DNA from: JACVRW01 sp963751835
GTDB lineage: Bacteria; Actinomycetota; Thermoleophilia; Solirubrobacterales; Thermoleophilaceae
NCBI GenBank assembly: GCA_963751835.1
Contig: CAVVWD010000009.1
Span: forward strand, 1 to 64,000
DNA: 64,000 nucleotides
Direction of reading: 5' to 3'
This document shows positions 8,560 through 17,882 of the stretch, piece after piece. How positions within the stretch are numbered: position 1 is the first letter of the stretch; each line of letters opens with the position of its first letter. A model generated the notes under the pieces. It saw only the letters and a list, made by a program, of their open reading frames with translations, made no database searches and was not told the origin of the DNA. The position numbers were made by a program, and so were the translations under genes.

Positions 8560-8823
8560 ATGCCGGACGAGAACGGGGTTGTGCTCTACACGACCGAGCC
8601 CTGCGGTTTCTGCCGCCAGGCCAAGGCGCTGCTGCAGGCGCGCGGCGTCGTCTACAGCGAGATCAACCTCGCCAAGGATCCCGACGGCCGGGCCGAGCTC
8701 GTCGCGCTGACGGGTCAGATGACCTTCCCCCAGATCGTGGTGGGCAAGCGCGCCATCGGAGGCTTCCGAGAGCTGCTCGAGGCGGACCGAGCGGGCGGGC
8801 TGGACGAGCTGCTGGCGGCCTGA
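8560..8823 (+). CDS. grxC: Glutaredoxin (GrxC type)
   Basis: 87 aa thioredoxin-fold dithiol oxidoreductase. The active site C15-G-F-C18 follows LYTTEP; a cis-proline loop MTFPQIVVG and a C-terminal IGGFRELLE complete the glutaredoxin signature. Start ATG 8560. It is followed after 7 bp by the aldo/keto reductase and probably shares its transcript. As actinobacteria usually lack glutathione, the physiological thiol may be another one (inference). Confidence 0.9.
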   Translation: MPDENGVVLYTTEPCGFCRQAKALLQARGVVYSEINLAKDPDGRAELVALTGQMTFPQIVVGKRAIGGFRELLEADRAGGLDELLAA

Positions 8824-8830
8824 TTCGCGC

Positions 8831-9610
8831 ATGTCGACACCTCGGACAACGACCATCGGCGATCACCAGATCAACCGGATCGGTCTCGGCACCAACCGGC
8901 TCACGGACACGTCCGAGAACCGCAACTTCGTCACGCGAGCTGTCGAGGCCGGCGTGAACTTCATCGACACGGCCCACCTCTACACCGGCGGTGCCAGCGA
9001 GCAAACCATCGGGGCCGCGCTGGCGCCGTTCCCGGACGACCTGATGGTCGCCAGCAAGGCCGGCTACCACCCGGGCAGCGGCCGGCCGGAGCGACTGCGG
9101 GCTGAGGTTGAGGAGAGCTTCGACCGACTTCGGACCGAGACCATCACCCTCTACTACCTGCATAGGGTCGACCCCGGGGTGCCCCTCGAGAAGTCGCTGA
9201 GCGTCCTCAGGGAGTACCACGACGGGGGGCGCATCCGGCACGTCGGCGTCTCGGAGGTGAGCGTGGACCAGATCGAGCGCGCACGGACCGTCGTCCCGAT
9301 CGCGGCGGTGCAGAACGAGTACAACCTCTCCGAACGCAAGTCCGACGGCGTCGTGGACTTCTGCGAAAGGGAGAACATCGCGTTCGTCCCGTTCTTCCCC
9401 CTGCGCGGAGCGGCCCCTGCTCCGCTCGACGAGATCGCGAGCCGGTACGACGCAACTCCGCAGCAGATCACCCTTGCATGGCTGCTCAAGCGGTCACCCA
9501 GCATCGTCCCGATCCCGGGAACCCTCTCGCTCGAGCATTTGAAGCTGAACCTGGCCGCGCTCGATCTCGACCTGTCGGACGAGGATTACGCCAGGCTGGC
9601 CGGCGACTGA
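8831..9610 (+). CDS. Aldo/keto reductase
   Basis: 259 aa, somewhat shorter than the usual 300 or so. NADPH-dependent carbonyl reductase, TIM barrel. The full catalytic tetrad is visible: D46 and Y51 in NFIDTAHLYTGGASE, K76 in VASKAG and H111 in YYLHRVDPG. Coenzyme-binding C-terminal features include VPFFPLRG and IVPIPGTLSLEHLKLN. It lies between glutaredoxin and the epoxide hydrolase, a plausible small detoxification operon for reactive carbonyls and epoxides (inference). Confidence 0.92.
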   Translation: MSTPRTTTIGDHQINRIGLGTNRLTDTSENRNFVTRAVEAGVNFIDTAHLYTGGASEQTIGAALAPFPDDLMVASKAGYHPGSGRPERLRAEVEESFDRLRTETITLYYLHRVDPGVPLEKSLSVLREYHDGGRIRHVGVSEVSVDQIERARTVVPIAAVQNEYNLSERKSDGVVDFCERENIAFVPFFPLRGAAPAPLDEIASRYDATPQQITLAWLLKRSPSIVPIPGTLSLEHLKLNLAALDLDLSDEDYARLAGD

Positions 9611-9641
9611 AGCTGGTTCGTTCCACTACCAAGGAGTCCGC

Positions 9642-10827
9642 GTGACTGACGTAACCAGGGCCGCCGACCCGTCCCACGCAGAAATCCGGTCGTTCCGGAT
9701 CGATATCCCGCAGTCGGATCTGGACGATCTGCAGGATCGGCTGGCGCGCACGCGGTGGGCCAACGAGCTGCCGGCAGAGACGTTCAGGGCCGAGGTTCAA
9801 ACCGGCCCCGTGACGCCCGGCTGGGAGTACGGCGTTCCGCTCGCATACGTCAAGCGGCTGATCGAGTATTGGCGCGACGGGTACGACTGGCGCGGCTGGG
9901 AGGCGAAGCTCAACGACTATCCACAGTTCACGACCACGATCGACGGGCAGAGCATTCACTTCCTGCACGTGCGCTCGCCGGAGCCGGACGCGCTCCCGCT
10001 GATCCTCACTCACGGCTGGCCCAACTCGTTCGTGGAGTACCTGGAGCTGATCGGCCCGCTCACGGATCCACGCGCGCACGGCGGAGGATGCGGCCGACGC
10101 CTTCCACGTCGTGATCCCGTCGATACCCGGCTTCACGTTCTCCGGCCCCACGCGCGAGCCGGGCTGGAACCGATACCGCACCGCCCGGGCGTGGGTGGAG
10201 CTGATGAGGCGGCTCGGCTACGACCGCTATGGCACACACGGCAACGACGCTGGGTCGTACGTGGCGCCCGAGGTGGCCCGCGGAGCACCCGACGCGGTCG
10301 TCGGGGTGCATGTCAACCAGCTCTTCTCGTTCCCCTCCGGCGACCCCTCCGAATTCGAGGGCCTGACCGCTGACGAGCTCGAGCACCTGCAGTTCCTGCA
10401 GAAGTTCGTTGACGAGATGTCGGCCTACGCCCAGCTCCAGGCCACGAAGCCGCAGAACCTGGCCCATGCGCTGGCGGACTCCCCTGCAGGCCAGCTCGCC
10501 TGGATCGGCCAGCTCCTCGGCGAGGCGGTCAGCCCGGACGTCGTCGTCACGAACGCCGCCCTTTACTGGTTCACCAACACCGGGGCGTCGTCGGCGCGCT
10601 TCTACTACGAGGACGCCCACGCCGAGCATCCGGCCGGACCGACCACCGCCCCCACCGGGCTGGCCAGCTTCGCGTTCGACTTCAAGCCCCTACGGCGGCT
10701 CGCCGAACGCGACCACACGAACATCATCTCCTGGAACGACTACGACCGCGGCAGCCACTGGGCAGCGCACGACGCGCCCGATCTGCTCGTGGGCGACATC
10801 CGGCAGTTCTTCCGCCGGCTGCGCTAG
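9642..10827 (+). pseudogene. Epoxide hydrolase, interrupted by one +1 frameshift
   Basis: GTG start at 9642 with AAGGAG 5 bp upstream. The first frame encodes the epoxide-hydrolase N-terminal domain (FRIDIPQSDLDDLQDRLART ... ) and the oxyanion motif HGWPNSF. Near 10083-10088 the frame must move by one base (GGC-GGA-GGATGC; one G too many) to continue as DAADAFHVVIPSIPGF. The second frame has the nucleophile Asp in GNDAGSYVAPEV and the C-terminal His in GSHWAAHDAP. With the shift corrected the protein is about 394 aa and looks complete, so this is either a very recent pseudogene or a single-base sequence error. It ends exactly where convergent mutM ends. Confidence 0.85.
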
Positions 10828-11706
10828 TCAAGCGCCGCTAGGGCGGACCCGCGTCCGCGGGCGGGGCTGGCAGCGTGGGCAGATGTAGGTTCCCCGGCCC
10901 GCCGCCCTCATCTTCCGGATCGGCGTCCCGCAGCGGGGGCAGGGTTCGCCTTCGCGAGTGTGAACAAGGAAGCGGTCCTGGAAACTGCCGCGGGCGCCGT
11001 CCACATGGCGGTAGTCGTCGATGGACGCGCCCTTCGCATCGATGCCGAGCTCGAGCGTTTCGACCACCGCTTCGCGCAGCGCCTCGATCTGGGGGCGCTT
11101 GAGCGTCCCCACTGGACGCAGCGGGTGGATGCGCGCCCGGAAGAGGGCCTCGTCGGCGTAGATGTTGCCCACGCCCGCCACCCGCTCCTGATTCAGCAGG
11201 AACGCCTTGACCGGCTGCCGGCGCCCGCGCGCCTGGGCCCGCAGTGCCTCGGCGGTGAAGTCGGGGCTGAGCGGCTCCACCCCCAGCCGCGACGCGAAGA
11301 ACTCGGATAGCGCGTCGCTTCCGAGCAGCACATCACCGGTGCCGAAGCGGCGCACGTCCACGAACAGCAGCCGCTCGGCCGGCCGGCCGCGCTTGCGGCC
11401 GAGCTCGAAGCGCACCCGCAGATGCGGCCGGCCGTGCTCGTCCTCGCGCGAAGGGACGAGCAGCAGGTTGCCCGTCATCCGCAGGTGCATCGCCAGGTGG
11501 ATGTCGCCCTCGGTGGAGACGATCAGGTACTTGCCCCGCCGCCACAGCCGTTCGACCCGCCGCCCGCCGAGCGCATCGTCGATCGCCTCGGGCGGGGCGG
11601 GCTCGGACCAGCGCGGGTCCAGCACATGAACCCGCTCGAGCCGCCGGCCCTCCAGGGCCGGGGCAAGCTGGCGGCGGATGATCTCGACCTCGGGGAGCTC
11701 AGGCAC
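10828..11706 (-). CDS. mutM: Formamidopyrimidine-DNA glycosylase (Fpg/MutM)
   Basis: 292 aa from GTG 11706. Removes 8-oxoguanine and ring-opened purines, with AP-lyase activity. N-terminal PELPEVE places the catalytic Pro2 and Glu3 after Met removal; the beta-hairpin Lys is in RRGKYLIV; the C-terminal zinc finger is CPRCGTPIRKMRAAGRGTY followed by CPRC. The helix-two-turn-helix NIYADEALFRARIHP is present. Transcribed after xerD with 20 bp spacing, in the minus-strand housekeeping run. Confidence 0.95.
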   Translation of the reverse strand: MPELPEVEIIRRQLAPALEGRRLERVHVLDPRWSEPAPPEAIDDALGGRRVERLWRRGKYLIVSTEGDIHLAMHLRMTGNLLLVPSREDEHGRPHLRVRFELGRKRGRPAERLLFVDVRRFGTGDVLLGSDALSEFFASRLGVEPLSPDFTAEALRAQARGRRQPVKAFLLNQERVAGVGNIYADEALFRARIHPLRPVGTLKRPQIEALREAVVETLELGIDAKGASIDDYRHVDGARGSFQDRFLVHTREGEPCPRCGTPIRKMRAAGRGTYICPRCQPRPRTRVRPSGA

Positions 11707-11726
11707 CCCTCGATCTTGGCAGGGGG

Positions 11727-12668
11727 TCAGAGCGTCGCGCGCGGATGGGCCCGGAAGTACACGTCCTTCAGGCGCTCGCTCGACAGGTGGGTGTAGAGCT
11801 GGGTCGTCGAGACATCCGCGTGGCCGAGCATCTCCTGCACCGAGCGCAGGTCGCAGCCGCCCGCCAGCAGGTGGGTCGCGAACGTGTGACGCAAAGTGTG
11901 CGGGCTCATGCGGTCCGCGAGCCCGGCCGTGACGGCGTGGCGGCGCACGATCTTGTAGAGGCCCTGGCGCGTCAGCGCGCGGCCGCGGAAGTTCACGAAC
12001 AGGTGCGCCTCCGGCAGACCCTTGACGAGTGCGGGCCGCCCGCGCTCGAGGTACACGCGGAGCGCTCGCAGGGCGGCCTGGCCGATAGGGACGAGCCGCT
12101 CCTTGGAGCCCTTGCCACGCGCACGCAGCACGGAATCCTCCATGTCGACGTCACCCAGCTCGAGCCCGATCGCCTCCGACGCGCGCAGGCCGCACGCGTA
12201 CATCAGCTCGAGCAGCGCACGGTCGCGCAACGCGGACGGCTCGGTCCCGCGCGGCTGTGACAGAAGTCGCTCGACCTCCCCGCGCGTGAGCACCTGCGGG
12301 AGCTTGCGCGAGCGGCGCGGCGCGCTGAGCGTGGCCGTGGGGTCGGAGTCACGCAGGCCATCGCGGCGCAGGTGGCGGTAGAAGGAGCGCAGGCAGGCGG
12401 ACTTGCGATGCACCGTGGCCGGCGATGCCGGCGGGCGCTCGGAGCTCCCCCGAGCCAGGTGCTCGAGGAAGTCCGCCACGTCGCCCGGGCCGGCATCCAG
12501 CGCCGAGACCCCGCGCGCGTCCAGGAAACGCCCGAACTGCAGGAGGTCTGTGCGGTAGGCCTCGAGCGTGTTGCGCGACAGCCCTCGCTCGAACTCGAGA
12601 TAGGCGAGGAAGTCGAGCAGCAGGTGCTCGAAACGGCGCGAGGCCGAGGGTTGCTCGATGGTGGCCAT
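11727..12668 (-). CDS. xerD: Tyrosine recombinase XerD/XerC
   Basis: 313 aa. Resolves chromosome dimers at dif with its partner Xer protein and FtsK. The N-terminal SAM-like core-binding domain (FLAYLEFERGLSRNTLEAYRTD) precedes a catalytic domain with all key residues: R162 (CGLRASE), Lys near 186, H257-x2-R260 (PHTLRHTFATHLL), H283 (LGHADVSTTQ) and nucleophile Y292. In other actinobacteria xerD follows the recN-pyrG-NUDIX genes; here NUDIX is still adjacent (54 bp), which supports the XerD rather than the XerC name. Confidence 0.93.
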   Translation of the reverse strand: MATIEQPSASRRFEHLLLDFLAYLEFERGLSRNTLEAYRTDLLQFGRFLDARGVSALDAGPGDVADFLEHLARGSSERPPASPATVHRKSACLRSFYRHLRRDGLRDSDPTATLSAPRRSRKLPQVLTRGEVERLLSQPRGTEPSALRDRALLELMYACGLRASEAIGLELGDVDMEDSVLRARGKGSKERLVPIGQAALRALRVYLERGRPALVKGLPEAHLFVNFRGRALTRQGLYKIVRRHAVTAGLADRMSPHTLRHTFATHLLAGGCDLRSVQEMLGHADVSTTQLYTHLSSERLKDVYFRAHPRATL

Positions 12669-12722
12669 CGCTAGACGGGTTCGGGTACGAGGCCGCCATC
12701 CCTTGGCGCTGCAACGGGAGCG

Positions 12723-13247
12723 TCAGCGCACGTAGGCGCGGAACCAGAGCAGGCCGGCGAGCGACTTGGCGTCGCGGCAGTCGCGGATCACGCTGTCGAG
12801 CTCGGTGAGCGGCACCTCGACCACCTCGATCCGCTCGTCCTCGGGCGGCTCGGCCTGCTCCTCGTAGAGGTCCGTGGCGAGGAAGACGTGACATTCCTCG
12901 TCCACGAAGCCGGGTGAGGTATAGAAGCTCGTCAGCCGCTCCCAGCTCCGAGCGCCCTTGCCGATCTCCTCGGCGAGCTCGCGTTTGGCGGTGTCGAGCG
13001 GGCTCTCGCCCTCCTCGTCGAGCTTGCCGGCGGGTAGCTCCAGCAGCGCCTCCTCGCCCACCGCCTCGCGCGGCTGGCGGACCAGGAAGAGGCGCTCGCC
13101 GTCGTGCGCCACGACCGCCACCGATCCTGGATGCTCGACGATCTCACGCTCCGCCTCCTTGCCGTCGTCGTAGCGGAAGCGGTCGACCCGGACCTTGGCG
13201 ATGCGGCCTTCCCAAGCGGTCCGGGACTCGATGCGCTCGAGCGTCAA
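12723..13247 (-). CDS. NUDIX hydrolase, ADP-ribose pyrophosphatase-like
   Basis: 174 aa. The NUDIX box reads GKLDEEGESPLDTAKRELAE then EIG, with one residue more than the canonical spacing between the first Gly and Glu; the REL-x-EE-x-G metal-binding core is intact. Surrounding LLELPAG and SFYTSPGFVDEECHVFLA are typical of ADP-ribose pyrophosphatases. The start is TTG 13247, which overlaps the M20 peptidase stop as TTGA and suggests coupled translation. Equivalent to the NUDIX gene that sits between pyrG and xerD in mycobacteria. Confidence 0.88.
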   Translation of the reverse strand: MTLERIESRTAWEGRIAKVRVDRFRYDDGKEAEREIVEHPGSVAVVAHDGERLFLVRQPREAVGEEALLELPAGKLDEEGESPLDTAKRELAEEIGKGARSWERLTSFYTSPGFVDEECHVFLATDLYEEQAEPPEDERIEVVEVPLTELDSVIRDCRDAKSLAGLLWFRAYVR

Positions 13248-14374
13248 CGCGCGGCCTCGGCCACGATCGCGAGCGTCACATCGAGCATCGTCTCGAGCGC
13301 GTCCTCGGTGACCGACTCGTCCGGCTGGTGGTTGCTCTCGGTCCCATTGGCCACGTTGACCATCGGCAGCCCGGCCGCGATCAGCGCGTTGGCGTCGCTT
13401 CCGCCGCCGGTCGAGATGTAGACGGGCTCGATCCCACAGGCCGCGAGCGCCGCGGCCGCGGTCTCGACCTGCGCGGACGTGCGCGTGAGCCGGTAACCCT
13501 GGAACAGCCGCTCGAGCGAGGTCTCGACGTCGCAGTGGCCGTCGCTCGCGGCCTCGCCGCAGGCGTCGACCATCTCCCTGACCACGTCGCCCGCGCGCGC
13601 GTCGTCGAGGCTGCGCGCCTCGAGCTCCACGGTGCAGCGCTCGGCTACCACGTTCGCCGCGGTCCCGCCCTCGATCCTTCCGACATTCGCCGTGGTCTCG
13701 GCATCGAGGCGGCCGATGCGCATCTTCGCGATGGCCTGGGCGGCCGCCGCGATCGCGTTGGCTCCGGCCTCGGGGCGGATCCCAGCGTGCGCCGCCTGCC
13801 CGCGGAAGCTCGCCGCGAGCCGGTAGTAGGTGGGCGACGCGACCACGATCTCCCCGATCGGCGACGCGTGGTCGAACGCGAAACCGAAGTCGGCCCGCAG
13901 GCGGCTGCGATCGAGGGCCTTCGCTCCGCGCAGGGCGCGCTCCTCCGAGGTCGTGAAGAGGAGCTCGACCTCGACAGGTGCCTCGTCCCGGACGAGTCGC
14001 CGGGCGGCGCCGAGCACGGTTGCGATAGCGGCCTTGTTGTCGGCGCCCAGGATCGCCTCGTGGCGATTGGTGAGAACTCCGTCCTGGCGGAGGACGTGTA
14101 CCGGACCGTCGAGCGGGACCGTGTCGATGTGCGCGCAGAGGAGGATCGTCCGGGCACCCTCCGGCCCCGGTATCCGCGCGAGCAGGTTGCCCGCGCCGGC
14201 GCCCGTCTCCTCGGCGGTGTCGTCCTCCTCGACCTCGAGGCCCAAGCCGCGCAGCTCCTCGGTGACCGCGTCGGCTATGGCGCGCTCGCGGCCGGACGGG
14301 CTCTCGATCTCGCAGAGCCGCACAAACTCGGCGACGAGCCGCTCGCGTTCCTCGCTCGATGCCTCGACGACCAC
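13244..14374 (-). CDS. M20-family metallopeptidase (peptidase T-like)
   Basis: 376 aa from GTG 14374 (VVVEASSEERERLVAEF); the open frame extends further upstream only through a tandem repeat, so this start is preferred. Di-zinc ligands are visible: His/Asp in LLCAHIDTVPL, Asp in LGADNKAAIA, the catalytic Glu pair in FTTSEERAL, Asp in FAFDHASPIG and His in ESNHQPDES. A lid/dimerisation domain lies in the middle (QAAHAGIRPEAGANAI). Probably a cytoplasmic aminotripeptidase-like enzyme; the substrate is not fixed. Its stop overlaps the NUDIX start. Confidence 0.88.
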   Translation of the reverse strand: MVVEASSEERERLVAEFVRLCEIESPSGRERAIADAVTEELRGLGLEVEEDDTAEETGAGAGNLLARIPGPEGARTILLCAHIDTVPLDGPVHVLRQDGVLTNRHEAILGADNKAAIATVLGAARRLVRDEAPVEVELLFTTSEERALRGAKALDRSRLRADFGFAFDHASPIGEIVVASPTYYRLAASFRGQAAHAGIRPEAGANAIAAAAQAIAKMRIGRLDAETTANVGRIEGGTAANVVAERCTVELEARSLDDARAGDVVREMVDACGEAASDGHCDVETSLERLFQGYRLTRTSAQVETAAAALAACGIEPVYISTGGGSDANALIAAGLPMVNVANGTESNHQPDESVTEDALETMLDVTLAIVAEAAR

Positions 14375-14402
14375 CGGGCGAAAGCTACCCGCCCGGGTCG
14401 CC

Positions 14403-14465
14403 GGGGTGGCCGGTGGGCCGTCGGGGGTGGCCGGTAGGCCGCCGGGCGTGGCCGCTAGCCTCGCC
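14403..14465. repeat. Three imperfect 21-bp tandem repeats between divergent starts
   Basis: Units 14403-14423, 14424-14444 and 14445-14465 share GGsGTGGCCGsTrGsCC; copies 1 and 2 differ at two positions, copy 3 is more diverged. In the plus frame each unit encodes seven residues of a GVAGRPP-like pattern directly upstream of the AlkZ-like coding sequence. They sit between the divergent starts of the M20 gene and the AlkZ-like gene and make both start choices uncertain. Confidence 0.7.
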
Positions 14466-14468
14466 GTC

Positions 14469-15620
14469 GTGGCCGGCACAAAGTCGCAGACGGGGGCGGC
14501 CATCAGCTGGCAGCAGGCGCTCGCCTGGCGCATGGGACGTCACCGGCTCGTCGAGCGCGCACCAGCGGGGGAGATGCACGATGTGGCCGGCGGGATCTGC
14601 GGCCTCCACGCGCAGGTGATGTCCTCGGCCGAGCTGACTCTGTGGGCGCGCGTCGAGGATCTCGGCGGGGATGCGGTCGAACAGGCCCTGTGGAAGGACC
14701 GGTCGCTGGTGAAGCTCTGGGCGATGCGCGGCACGCTCCATCTGCTCCCCGCCGCGGAGCTCGGCACCTGGCTCGCGGCACTCGGCACCTACGAGCACTA
14801 CCTGAAGCCCGTCTGGCTGCGCGGCTTCAAGATCACGCAGGAGGAGCTCGAGCAGCTGGTCGGGGCGATTGGCGACGCCCTCGACGGCGAGCTTCTGACC
14901 CGCGAGGAGCTGCGCGACGAGGTGGTCCGCCTGACCCGCTCGAAGGCCATGGCCGAGCGTATCCAGGGCAGCTGGGGTCCCTACCTGAAGCCGGCCTCGT
15001 TCCAGGGCCTGCTGTGCTTCGGGCCGGGTGAGGGCCAGCGCGTGCGCTTCACGGCGCCCGCGAGCTGGGTTCCCGGCGGCGTCCCCGAGGTCGACCCGGA
15101 CGGCGCCCTGCGCGAGGTCACGCGGCGCTACCTGGGCGCATTCGCGCCCGCCACGCGCGATGACTTCGGCCGTTGGTGGGCTGTGAGCCCGGCCCAGGCC
15201 GGGCGCATGCTCGGTGTCCTGGGCGACGAGGTGGTCCAGGTCGACGTGGACGGGGACTCCTGCTGGATGCTGGCCGAGCACGTTGCCGAGGCCGCCCGGC
15301 TCGCCAAGCCAGCGAACGTCGCCCGCCTCCTGCCCGGGTTCGACCAGTGGGTGATCGGCGCGTCCCGCACCGCACCTGCGCTGCTCGACCCCGCTCACAA
15401 GGCGCGCGTCTACCGTCCGCAGGGCTGGGTCTCCCCCGTCCTCTTGGTGAACGGCCGCATGGAAGGAGTCTGGAAGCACGAGCGCAAGGCCGGGAGGATC
15501 CTGGTCGAGGTCGAGCCGTTCGGCGAGCTGCCCGCGTGGGCACGCAAGCAGGCGACCGCCGAGGCAGGCCGGCTCGCACGGCACCTGGGCGGGGACCTCG
15601 ACCTCACGTGGGCGACCTGA
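14469..15620 (+). CDS. AlkZ/YcaQ-like winged-helix DNA glycosylase (HTH_42 family)
   Basis: 383 aa from GTG 14469. Belongs to the winged-helix family (PF06224) that includes AlkZ and YcaQ, glycosylases that unhook bulky adducts and interstrand crosslinks. ISWQQALAWRMGRHRL opens the fold. The motif CGLHAQVMSSAELTLWAR carries H47-A-Q49 at the place of the catalytic QxQ/HxQ pair. TLWKDRSLVKLWAMRGTLHLLP-type sequence and C-terminal LLPGFDQWVIGASR are family hallmarks. In-frame GTGs upstream run through the tandem repeat. It is on the plus strand inside an otherwise minus-strand operon region, so it was probably inserted. Activity on crosslinks is inference. Confidence 0.82.
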   Translation: MAGTKSQTGAAISWQQALAWRMGRHRLVERAPAGEMHDVAGGICGLHAQVMSSAELTLWARVEDLGGDAVEQALWKDRSLVKLWAMRGTLHLLPAAELGTWLAALGTYEHYLKPVWLRGFKITQEELEQLVGAIGDALDGELLTREELRDEVVRLTRSKAMAERIQGSWGPYLKPASFQGLLCFGPGEGQRVRFTAPASWVPGGVPEVDPDGALREVTRRYLGAFAPATRDDFGRWWAVSPAQAGRMLGVLGDEVVQVDVDGDSCWMLAEHVAEAARLAKPANVARLLPGFDQWVIGASRTAPALLDPAHKARVYRPQGWVSPVLLVNGRMEGVWKHERKAGRILVEVEPFGELPAWARKQATAEAGRLARHLGGDLDLTWAT

Positions 15621-15636
15621 GCGGAATACTCGCCTC

Positions 15637-16059
15637 GTGCCGTCGGCTTTGCTCGACCAGGTACGCCGCTGCTACCCGATCTACAACGACGGGCCGGGAA
15701 TCCTGCGCGGCGACCACGATGACTTCTACGCCGAGCTCTTCCACGCGGACGCCGAGTTCATCGTTCCGCAGATCTACCCCGACATGGAGGACGTGTACGT
15801 CGGGATAGAGGGCCTGCGCCGGCAGCGCATGCGCATGGAGGAGATCTGGGAGGACCTGCGCTGGGAGCCCGAGCAGTTCATCGAGTCCGGTCACGTGGTT
15901 CTCGTATGGGTCACGCTGTCGGGCATCGCGAAGCAGAGCCGAGCGCCGGCCAGCGCCCACGTGGCCCACGTCTTCACCCTGCGCGACGGGAAGGTGCAGC
16001 GGCTCGAGGTGTTTCTCGACCGAGACGAGGCGCTCGCGGCGGCGGGCCTCGCCGGGTAG
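15637..16059 (+). CDS. SnoaL/NTF2-like protein
   Basis: 140 aa from GTG 15637, 16 bp after the AlkZ-like gene. Predicted cone-shaped alpha+beta barrel: YAELFHADAEFIVPQIYPDM, YVGIEGLRRQRMRMEEIWED, HVVLVWVTLSG and HVFTLRDGKVQRLEVFLDRDEAL match the order of an NTF2-like fold, with the usual final HVFTLRDGKI-type strand pair. Such proteins are small-molecule isomerases, hydrolases or binding proteins; none of these roles is supported here. It ends 9 bp before convergent pyrG. Confidence 0.8.
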   Translation: MPSALLDQVRRCYPIYNDGPGILRGDHDDFYAELFHADAEFIVPQIYPDMEDVYVGIEGLRRQRMRMEEIWEDLRWEPEQFIESGHVVLVWVTLSGIAKQSRAPASAHVAHVFTLRDGKVQRLEVFLDRDEALAAAGLAG

Positions 16060-16068
16060 CCGCCAGGC

Positions 16069-17736
<1,668 letters not shown>

Positions 17737-17882
17737 CAACCTCTGGGAGTTCGAGTCTACTCGCCGCTTCGGCGGGTGAGCGGCACGATCGCCGTCGCCT
17801 GGCGGCGTCCTCGGTCGCGGACAGGCTGAGCCTTGTCCGCTCCCTGCGTCCTTGCCAGGCTCGGCGCTCGAGCCGCTCACGC

